From the NCBI RefSeq assembly GCF_037176765.1, contig NC_090022.1, positions 57,739,209 to 57,803,208 of the forward strand: a DNA stretch of 64,000 nucleotides. Direction: 5' to 3'. The notes under the pieces are model-generated. The model was not told the origin of the DNA. It did not search any database and worked only from the letters and a program-made list of their open reading frames with translations. This DNA is from Anolis sagrei. Lineage: Eukaryota > Chordata > Lepidosauria > Squamata > Anolidae. Numbering within the stretch: position 1 is the first letter of the stretch; every line of letters begins with the position of its first letter. Position numbers and translations under genes: made by a program. Positions 36,158 through 52,000 of the stretch are shown piece after piece.

Positions 36158-38870
36158 CTCTGTGGATTTTTGTGCAGCAGGATGCATTGCATCAAACCTC
36201 TCAAAAGCATAAAGGGGAGAATCAGTGGATGTAAAAAGTATCCTGTGATGGAAAAAGATCATGTTGGTGATTATTTTAAAGCAGCCTTTAAACTCATCTT
36301 AATATTTTGTTTATATGTTTGTATTTAAAACTTAAGTGCTCTTATTGTAAAATCTGCATTTATCTTGAACTTTTACATGCAGGTCTGTAACACAGTGCAA
36401 ATATTGCAGAGTAGTGCTCTGCCCAATTCTGTTAAACTCAGGGGAAGCAAAACTCCTATTAATTTTAAAGTCTATCCCACTGAAGACATTTGCTAATAGC
36501 TCCCCAGTGAGACCTTTTATTTTATATTATCTCCTGTGAAGATCTCAAAAGCCAGTCTACTAATGTAGTAGCTTCGTTTTGATATTATAGAACTCATTGC
36601 CAAACCACTTTAGCTGTTGGAGGCACAGCTTTTGGGGCCTTCCGTATTCCTCCTTCTCTTTCTCATGCTGTCTTAGATCGGAGTACTAGCCATAGCCAGG
36701 TATGATATGCCAATTGGAAAAATAATTGCTGCTAACCATTGGCTGAAACCAGAACTTGGAAGCTAGTCTGATGTCTTATCTTAGTCGAGAGCGGTTGGGA
36801 CTTGGGTTCATGGACACAAAAAGAGAAGGTGGAGGTATGCAGTGTGTTAAGATGCCCTCGAACACATCCGCTTGACGATGCCTGAGTGAAGTGGGGGCTT
36901 TAAATGTCCAGTGAACAATAGCGCCAATCCCTATTTGGCTACATTTTTTTCTAGAACAGAAATAGTTTAGCTAAATTACCAAGTAATTAATATACTTGTT
37001 AATGTCTTTTTTTCAAAGCACCTGTGTTTCCCCCTAGTTGTGGGGAGAGAAATTTCTTTGGAATGATGGGGTGAGGGAAGAGATGTTATTTCTTCTCCCG
37101 CTCCAATATTTCGGCAGTTTTTAAAAGTTTAAAATCAAATCAAATTGGTGTTTCTCATTTAAAAAATACACTCATCATGGTAATCTAAATTTTAAAATGC
37201 AGTACTGAAATTCAAATGTTAGACATTCATTGACTCAAATTTTCTGTATAATTAGCCAACTTCCTTGTAGAATTCCTACATACAGCTGTCTCTTACTCTC
37301 CTCTCATACTTCCTCATGCTTCTCTGAGAAGTCTTTGGTTCCTTATACTTGTGTAATTGAAGTAGCAGGATATTCTTTCCCTGTTTACTATGCCCCCATC
37401 CCCCCTCTTGCTTTATTTTCCTGTGTCTGTTATAGATTACAAGCCCTTTAGAACAACATTACTCAAAGTGCTAGACACTGAACCCCAGGCTGCTGGTCCC
37501 TAGCAAGTTGCCAAAAAACAAAAACAAAACCCCTCTTGTAGACATTTGGTATGGTGCCAGGGCCTGTCATGGTGGGGAGAAAAATCTACCCCCTGTGTTA
37601 AAATAAGGGTCTGTCATATTTATTTTATATAGCTATCCATGTGCACTGATGACGCTGTGTGCACCTGTTAATCGTAATTGCAAAAAAGAAGATAACATGA
37701 TTGCAGTGGCAGAATAGACTACTGCACTGAAACATGTGTCTGGCATAAGGGAGGAGAGAAGATACTTCAAGGGCAGCTTGGGCCATCTTATAAGAGCATG
37801 TTAAATATCAAAGTTTCCTTCACTGTTTTGTGGATTTGCGGCTGATCCCAAAGAGCAGACCCTGTGCAGAAACATTTTTTTTTAATATAACCTGTCCCTG
37901 CTGGTTGGGATGAATAATTTATTCCAAAGTAAATCTGTCCCATGTTACAGGAACACTACTATAACATTTTTGCCCAGCCAAATTTTATAAAGCTTTGGAA
38001 GTAGTGCTATACTATTATGTCATATTTTATGTTTCCTACCTTTACTAAAAGTATAGTCCAAGAAGGAGGATCACAACTTAGGCGGCAGGTACACAGGTAC
38101 TTCTTTGTGAAGTAAATGAGGCATTGAAGTAAAAGGCTGCTCAAACTAGCAGGTTTTGTTCGTCTTCCCTGCCACTGCTGTGTGCCCCAGGGAACGTGCA
38201 ACCATTAATTACCACAGGGCAACAAAAAGATTGCAGCCAATGTATCTACTATAAATGTGCATAATGAGCCATTTCTCATTGGCAATAAATTGTTGCTACA
38301 TGCTGCAACAAACATAAGAATTTTATAACTCTGTAGGAAATAAAACTTGGAAGAATCATTTCAAGAATGCTTTACCAGTTTTACTGGGTACCAACACTGT
38401 GTACATCACTGTTAAGAACAAAAACAGGCCCTGTTAAGGCAGAAACAGGGCCAGGAAATAACAGTGTTCTATATCAGCTAAAGTTTTATTGCTTTGGATG
38501 AGGGACATGTATTGCAGGCCTGTTGTGGAAAAAAATGCCTTTGTTTAGTATTTTGTATCATCATTTGGAGTCCTTAATTTTTAGCTATAAACTGCCATTT
38601 GTATTTTTAAGAATATGTATTTTTAATATTCACTTACATGAATTCCAGATAAGAAGCTGAACTTAAATGGTGTAAAAGCTGACCTCTGCAATAGTGTGGT
38701 TATTGCATTAATATGTAACAGTTTTGCACAGCTGATAAGTAGCATTTTTAAAATATGGTCACTAAATCTTCATTAACTGAAGCATTATATTGTAAGTTTG
38801 AACCAGCTACATTAGCTTATTTTCAAGATGTATTTTTTTAAAAGAAATAAATTCACTTTTACAGACATGT
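36158..38870 (+). other. DENND6A: DENND6A 3' UTR (extent inferred)
   Basis: After the stop at 36155-36157 no other gene signal appears until AATAAA at 38846-38851, followed by TTCACTTTTACAG. A polyadenylation site there would give a 3' UTR of about 2.7 kb, which is plausible for this gene. The stretch is AT-rich, free of obvious mobile elements, and contains several TATTTTTAA-like runs. Earlier signals could also be used. Confidence 0.55.
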
Positions 38871-39680
38871 TTACATATTTATTCAGTAAAACTCATGAAA
38901 TAGGATCCATTGTGTGGAATTCTTAAAATGGAATTTGTGTTTCTTGACAAACCAATTGACCTTTTTCAAGTCTGCGATGAACAAGATGAAGTTTTGCTTT
39001 GTTTAGAACATGCATTGACATGTCAGTTCTTGAACCAAATCTGCCTCCTTACTAACATTGATGCTGCTTATGCCTTTGCATCAAGCTGAATCACATCCAT
39101 CTAATGTCTGCAGAGAAGGCCACTTCTTTTAACAATTTTTGTCAATGCCTTGATGCGGTTTAATGTTGTCTTTAGGTATCTCCTAGATCAGATTCCTGGC
39201 CCATATTTAAGTTGTTGTGAGAAAAAAAATGAAATAGCCAAGGCAGTGCTGATTGCCATAGAGGCCGCTTCAAATGACTTCTGAATGTTGTATCTGCGCC
39301 TCTCTCCTTTGGATTTTTAAGTACCTTGCCATCTCTAAAATAAACAGCAGATGAGACCAGGGCAGAAACTGGGGCAGTAATATGTGGGAACTGTAGTTTA
39401 TCCATTACAAACAAGCAGATTTTAATACTTCTTAATCAATACAGAATTTGGCCTTGCAACCACCAGCATGGCCTATTCTGCCCTGATGGCCTTCAAAAAA
39501 AGCAGGAGGAAATAGGATGCGGGTTAGGAAAAGGATCCTCTTTTCCCTGAGGCAGATCAGGCTCTTTGAGATTTGCAATGTTAGAAGTACCAGGGAACGC
39601 TAATATTTTAATTCCTTGTGCATAAACATCTGACTGAAAAGGCCTCTCAGATAAAAGATGGTGAAGGGAAAACTCAGATA
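38871..39680. other. Intergenic, no recognised element
   Basis: No exon or repeat recognised between the DENND6A end and the LINE fragment at 39.7 kb. An 80-codon minus-strand frame (39172-39414) has no recognisable similarity. Confidence 0.5.
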
Positions 39681-39684
39681 AATG

Positions 39685-40240
39685 ATGGTGAAGGGGAAAC
39701 TCTGCACGCTCTCAGAGGTTCCCTTCTGCTCTCAAGGGGGCAGCGCTGGGATGGACAACATGGACGAGTTGGGTCGTGACTTTGTCAATGTTTATTGTTT
39801 CCAAATGCCGGCTGAGATCTTTTGGCACGGCACCCAGTGCGCCGATGACCATTGGGGCCACCTATACTGGTTTATGCCAGAGCCTTTGCAGTTCGATTTT
39901 GAGGTCTTGATAGCGGCTGAGTTTTTCCTGTTGTTTTTCCTCAATGCAACTGTCACCCAGTATGGCAACATCAATAATCCAGACTTTTTTCTTTTCCACA
40001 ATCGTGATGTCTGGTGTATTGCGTTCCAAAACGACGGCAGTCTGGATTCGAAAGTCCCACAGTATTTTTGTGTGTTCATTTTCCACTACCTTTACAGGTT
40101 TATGATCCCACCAATTCTTTACTGCTGGCAGGTGGTACATAAGTTCCAATGAATCACCTGGGCCACAGAGTTGTGCCTGTTTGTAGTCCGTCTGTGCGAT
40201 TTTCTTGCAACAGCTGAGGATATGATCCATGGTTTCATCA
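39685..40240 (-). mobile_element. R4-like LINE fragment with restriction-like endonuclease domain
   Basis: On the minus strand the open frame at 39862-40230 reads ILSCCKKIAQTDYKQAQ, then NEHTKILWDFRIQTAVVLER, then NTPDITIVEKKKVWIIDVAI followed by LGD and EKQQEKLSRYQDLKIELQRL. The PD-x(13)-D spacing and the preceding tripartite pattern match the C-terminal restriction-like endonuclease of non-LTR elements of the R4/Dong type. It is followed by VAPMVIGALGAV, usual at the end of these proteins. The copy is 5'-truncated. Confidence 0.75.
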
Positions 40241-40424
40241 GCTTATTATTGTTATTTATTCATTCATTCATTCCAGACTCTAAATGGGAGAATTATTTGA
40301 AAGCTTAGTAAGTACCAATTCCCCAGATCTGAGGATATATACAGGTGGTGTGAGCCTCTGCCAAACGAGAGAAAAAGGGGGGGAAACTAATGGAAAACAC
40401 AGATTTCAGCTGAAAGATTTGGTA

Positions 40425-40562
40425 GAGGCTCCTTATTTGGAGGCTTTTAAACAGAGGCTGGATGGCCATCTGTGGAGGGTGGTTTGAATGCAATTCCTGC
40501 TTCTTGGGAGGGGGTTGGACTGGATGGCCCACGAGCTCTCTTCCAACTCTTTGATTCTATGG
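40425..40562 (+). mobile_element. CR1 LINE 3' end
   Basis: AGAGGCTGGATGGCCATCTG, GGTTGGACTGGATGGCCCAC and the terminal TTTGATTCTATG are the CR1 3' signature. Confidence 0.88.
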
Positions 40563-40599
40563 AGCCTATATTACTATAACTTTTGGACTACAATTTCAA

Positions 40600-41406
40600 A
40601 GTGCACAGCGACGTGTCCGACGTGATGACGGCAATATAAAACGAGAGGAAACTGGCAAGAGGGAAACAATCCCGTCTGCATGAACCCATTGCCCCAGGAT
40701 CCTTTTCTGAGGCAGACCAGCCGCATTAAGGAGCGCTCCCCCTGCCGCCTGAAGTGGTACAGTCCACGTACAAAGGGAGTGTGCTCGCGTCGGGCCTCCT
40801 TTGTGCCTGGGCTGTACCACTTCGGGCCGCAGGGGGAGCTCTCCTTAATGCGGCTGGTCCGCCTCTCTCTGCTTCCGGCTGAAGTCCCTTCAGGTTAGCG
40901 TCACCTCACGGGAAGCCTTTACGTCTCCCAAAATGCACTGCGGCAAGAAGACGCGGAAGTTCCACGACAAAGGGAGGCAAAGGTGGTGATTGAATTTCCC
41001 CCCAGGCTGAGCCCCGCCCCCTCCAGAATGGACTCGACTCCCTTCCGGACTGCATTTCCCGTCCTGCCTTGCGCCTGAAACCCATAAGCTCTGAAGCATT
41101 CCGGCGCATAGCCCGCTGGGAGTCGTAGTCTTCCTGGTTACCTACCGAGAGGCCTCTTCTAGAGTACCCCCCCCCCCACGAGGATGTGGAGGCCGCGACG
41201 CGATTTGGTCCGCGTTGGAACCGAGGCAGGCGTGACGTGGCGAGCCGAGCGAACAAAAATGAGCGAGTGGGCTCGCCGGGCACAGAGCTGGAGCTTCCCT
41301 CCGTGAAGGCAGAGGAGGAGAGAACGACGTGGGAGGAAGAAGAAGGGAGGAACGCGCGCCTGTCGCCTCCGCCGCCCTCGCCTTCCGCGCCGCCGCCGTC
41401 GCTGCC
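40600..41406 (+). promoter_or_regulatory. ARF4: ARF4 CpG-rich promoter with ZNF143-type and UPRE/CRE motifs
   Basis: CpG-rich region without a TATA box. Visible motifs: TGACGTGG at 41233-41240 (matches the UPRE/CRE-like site used by CREB3 and ATF6-family factors), a reverse GC box in GAGCCCCGCCCCCTCC near 41010-41026, and three sequences resembling the long ZNF143/THAP11 element (ACTACAnnTCCCAGnATGC): TACGTCTCCCAAAATGCAC at 40920-40938, ACTGCATTTCCCGTCCTGC near 41049-41067, and GACTACGACTCCCAGCGGG on the minus strand near 41112-41130. A long hairpin lies at 40709-40865. Confidence 0.6.
40709..40865. repeat. 157-bp hairpin (inverted repeat) upstream of ARF4
   Basis: Arms of about 68 bases, roughly 90 percent complementary, separated by a loop of about 20 bases. 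Left arm begins GAGGCAGACCAGCCGCATTA. Right arm ends TAATGCGGCTGGTCCGCCTC. Both arms are GC-rich and contain the GCTCCCCCTGC / GCAGGGGGAGC core. No similar copy is seen elsewhere in the window. Confidence 0.88.
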
Positions 41407-47417
<6,011 letters not shown>

Positions 47418-47812
47418 CTGAAACTGGATGATTTTTGCACCAGGGACCTGCTTGATATAAGTGGTCTAGGCTTGTTGCATCAAAAGAAGTTTGCATCTTG
47501 GTTACTATACAGTATCTGGAACTGGTTTGGGCAGGTTATTACAGTATTTTGACTTATTTTGTTGCCAATTATTGTTCACCAAGCTACATGTTGCCAAGGT
47601 AAAAATAAGCTTGGTTTTGAAATTTATTAGTGAATGTATCTTCATGAAGACAGACTTTGTAAATTCTTAAGACTGAATGCTTTAATGTTATTGCTAATTT
47701 GTGTATACCTCTTGAATTTTAAGTTTGTGGAACTCATAATATGAATGTGTGACATTCTTTTTCAATAGTTTTTTTGTACCTTGGAATAAACAGATCTCTA
47801 TAATCTTTGAAT
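47418..47812 (+). other. ARF4: ARF4 3' UTR
   Basis: From the stop to shortly after AATAAA at 47785-47790 (context TTGGAATAAACAGATC). A T-rich stretch with GTGTGACATTC lies just upstream. It is a short, compact 3' UTR. Confidence 0.7.
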
Positions 47813-47857
47813 TGTTTTCAATTTAGCAAAAAAAATCAAGATGGGCAATTTTGGTCT

Positions 47858-48030
47858 CGAGACTTTTCTGTTGCTGCCTGCGCGAGCGCAGGAATATACC
47901 ATAGGTGCAAATCACAGCTGACCACGAGGGGAAACTGACATTAATTGGTGATCTCACACCCAAGTACTAACCGTGGCCTGACCCTACTAAGTTTCCAAGA
48001 TTTGGTGCCTTGATTACAGGCAAGAAATTT
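47858..48030 (-). mobile_element. 5S rRNA-derived SINE or 5S pseudogene
   Basis: On the minus strand, 48008-47945 reads GGAAACTTAGTAGGGTCAGG followed by CCACGGTTAGTACTTGGGTG, closely matching the internal promoter region of vertebrate 5S rRNA (box A to box C). The flanking part (GCTGCCTGCGCGAGCGCAGG) is not 5S, so this is more likely a 5S-headed SINE than a gene. It begins about 70 bases after the ARF4 poly(A) signal. Confidence 0.65.
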
Positions 48031-48489
48031 GGGCAATGTAGTCAGACAGACCAGTGAGCATGGTTACCTGATTTTTGTAGAAGCTTAAGAATTTGTCATC
48101 TTAAAACAAATGTGAGCATGGTAGACTGCATGAAACACCTATCCTGTACTTGTGATTGCAGTCATGATTTTCTTTCAACTTAAAAATAATGATGCTGCAG
48201 GAAGTATGGACTAATCTGAAGTCGTATTGTGCTGATCCCTGGAATGTTTTGTTTTTGCTTGGTTCTTTAAAAAAATTAAATGGGCTTCCAGACATTATTA
48301 GACTCCTAGAAATGGCAGCATGGCCTACAGTCAGGTAAAATCAACCCTCAGAGCCTTTAAAGTTACTCGTTGTTTTAAATCTGAGAACTAAATAAAAACC
48401 TGTCATGGGCAAATATATCTAAAAAAAACATTTTACACTGCGGTATACTACCAAAGCTAGTCTTGATTACTTGCAAACATTTGGAGATC

Positions 48490-49086
48490 AATGTTCTTTA
48501 TTTAGAAAGAAATACTGCTCAAACATAGTCATGATTTTTTATTTAAGCACAATGAATTTGGTTTATACAGACGAGGTTCCCCACTTCCACTACCCCCACA
48601 GGTCACCTGAAGGCAATTTATTTTTGGAATGCTAAATTAATATGGTTAGTTTCATGTGGGAAGCATACATGTTGGCTGCTTGTCAAGAAACATCTTCTTC
48701 CCAGAAGGCAATATCAAGACACTGACAGGATACACTTTCTTCCAAAACCATTCCAGTTATTCCATTTTTGAAAAATAAATTTAGCTTAAGCAAAACACTT
48801 CTTATCACCATTTTAAAACCACCTGAAAAGGCAACAGTATAATGCAAATTCAAAAGAATGTTCATTGTTGACAACTTTTCCTATCAAAATAGAAAAATGA
48901 AGCACTGGCTGAGAGCATTCCAGAGATGAGAAGTTACAAGGAACTGAGAATTTGGCATAAAGTTACTGATGGACATGTAAACACTTTTAAATCCTTATTC
49001 TTTGTAAAAAAATTATGACCAAGTTGCCCCAAAATAGTCAAAACGCCTTGCATAAAGGCAAAGTATCCCCCCTCCACTTTTAAAGT
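48490..49086 (-). other. PDE12: PDE12 3' UTR (extent inferred)
   Basis: Three minus-strand AATAAA signals follow the stop, at 48622-48617, 48543-48538 and 48502-48497. Any could end the transcript. No coding signal is present here. Confidence 0.5.
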
Positions 49087-52000
49087 CTACTTCCATTTTA
49101 AATCACATACTAGTGCTATGTGATCTGAGGGATGTGAAACACTTGGTAAGGCCTGATGAGTGGTTACTTCTTCATGACTTGGCAGTGGAATTACTTGTTC
49201 AACTTCCAAAGCATCTGCATCAATGAATATGTAGTCCAAACATCCATGAAAGCCTCCAACATAATTAGTATAGGCTGGTTCTCCACAGGCACTTTTAAGT
49301 CTGAACGGATGAGTGAGAGACATGCTGCAATATGGTTCTTCTCCGTCTGATCGCCAGTCCTCATGGTCTTCAGCAATACTGCCATTAATGACAAAACCGT
49401 AGGTTCCAGTTGATGGTGTGCTATTAAAATCGCCACAGAATAAAAGAGGTGTGCCAGGGTACAAGTCATGTGTTACGTGCCTAAGATGTGATAATGCTAT
49501 TGCAATTTGAATCAGACGGATGTTTCCACCTAGGAATGCAAGACAAAAAAAGGAAAAAGGATCTGCTTTTGCCATCATGTTCCATCAAAAAGGTGAAAAT
49601 TAGAAAAACTTAATATACTGGTTATTCAATATGTTCAGCTATACCTCGATTTTTTCCTTACCATCTTTACATGCAACAGGCAACTCCAATTAACCAACCA
49701 GTCATTTTGTTCATTGTCTATTTGCTCTATCCTGTCTCTCAACAGGAATTTAACCCAACCTCTTCTCCCACACATGGTCACAATGTTTCTTTTCTCTGAT
49801 GGAGTACAAGTTCAGGCATGAACTTAGGAAAATCCTTTCCCCCACATAGCACTATTCAGTTCTTCATTCAGAAATGGTGCGCCTTGAGACATTACTTCTT
49901 GTGGCAGAAGTCAACACGATTACCCATGTCAAAATGGATAACTAGGCTCGTACCCAGCCCCCGTACCCCAAAACAAGACCATCACAAAGATTAGCAAAGA
50001 AATTACCTTTTGGGTGCCAGTAGAGGTGAGTGTTGGCAACACAGATTTGTCTTGAAGGGTCATTTATAGTCTGAAGAACAGAAACCTGGAAGAAATGCTC
50101 TTATGAATTTTTATATAATACAAAAATACCTCTAAGAACATTTGCAACATTTAAAAGGACATTTATTATTATCACATTAATCTGTGATAACTAGTACTGC
50201 AAAATCCGATCGGTTGCACTGCATTTTACCTTTCTCAGTGATCCCCACTGCTGAAATTGTTACTTTCCCCCTCATCAATGTTAAGGTAAAGGTAAAGGTT
50301 TCCCCTGACATTAAGTCTTGTCGAGTCCGACTCTGGGGGGTGGTGCTCATTTCCATTTCTAAGCTGAAGAGCTGGCATTGTCCGTAGACACTTCCAAGGT
50401 CATGTGGACAGCATGACTGCATGGAGTGCCATTACCTTCCTGCAGAAGCGGTACCTATTGATCTACTCACATTTGCATGTTTTCAAACTGCTAGGTTGGC
50501 AGAAGCTGGGGCTAACAGCTGGAGCTCACCCCACTCCCTAGATTTGAACCGCCAACCTTTAGGTCAGCAAGTTCAGCAGCTCAGCGGTTAAACCTGCTGA
50601 GCCACCAGGGGGCGTCCACAAACGTTAAAGCACTGATCTTTTCAAAATTGACTTCAGGTTTGTTGATATTATCTCTAACTCAACAAAACAATCCTTTGAG
50701 TGATATTTGAGACAGCAGTCAACAGGGAGTTAAGAACATTACATGAGCCTGGAAAGCTATAGTATGCAATTAACAACCCAGTTTGTCTTTTTGTATGTTC
50801 ACTTCTAACTAGCTGTAGAGTGCTCTGTAAAGGAAGGCAGTGCTGATTTTTTTCTGTGAAAGATAACAGACACCCTGCCTCTCTCAGCATCCAAACATAT
50901 ATCCCACTGTAACTCTTACAACCCCACTCATCAACATTCACATTCATGATCATTCCCTTAAAGTATGAGGGTGCAACATACCTCATGAAAACCCTTCCTT
51001 TATATCTTTTTTAAAAATACAGTACTTATTGCTTATTTCACAAATTCTTACTATGTTTATGTGCCACATCTACAGACTAGAGACACGAATATGTCCTGAC
51101 AGAGTTTGGAAAGCTCTGCCTTAAAGGAACTGGTCCAGGCAATCTTAGGGCACATCTACACTTCCTACTTAGACCAGTTTACAAATGAGCAAGCTCAAAT
51201 CAGTGTCCATACAGTAACTTGCATTCTGACCAACTCATTTTGCCCTGTGGTGTGGTTTACATTGGCTTACACTGATGTGCACTAAGGACTTTTTTTTCAC
51301 TTTTCACCTGACTTTGCTTATATTGGGCTAAAGCCCTTAAAGCTCTCTGCCAGCATAGATAAGGCCATAGAAAAGGATCACAGAGCAGGAAGAGACCTCA
51401 AGGGCCATCCAGTCCAACCCTTTTGTCACGATATCCTTCTGGCCAATTACACTATGTAACAAAATTCGGGGAAAAAAAACAGTCTCCGACTGCTTTGACT
51501 AGAATGACAGCAAGGTTGATTTGCACTGACCTTAGCGAAATATACACTTTAATTGATGAGTCTCTACAATAATTGTAATTAGTTTAAAATGTTTTTAATA
51601 CTTGATATTTATTTATATCTTACTTGAAATTATGCTTTGTATGATTTTTGTCTTGTATTTTATGTTAAACATGCTTTGATTTGCATTGTATTATATTGTG
51701 AGCTGCTTTGGGTCCCGGTTAGGGAGAAAAGCGGGATATAAATAAATATTTTTATTATTATTATTTACTTTAAAAGTAGTTATACTTAAGACTTTGCTTT
51801 TCTGGCTGAGGGAAGTACTATTATTTCTTTCAGTCTACTCGAAGCAGTTTTTTTTGTAATTTTCTTAATGAAAATATGCCATTTTTAACCCATCAATGAG
51901 CGGACTGTAATAAAAGTTTTCCCATTTTTTAAATGATAGAACTAATTAGGAAATGACATTTATAACCCAAGAACAAAAACCATGCTACATAGTGTTATGA

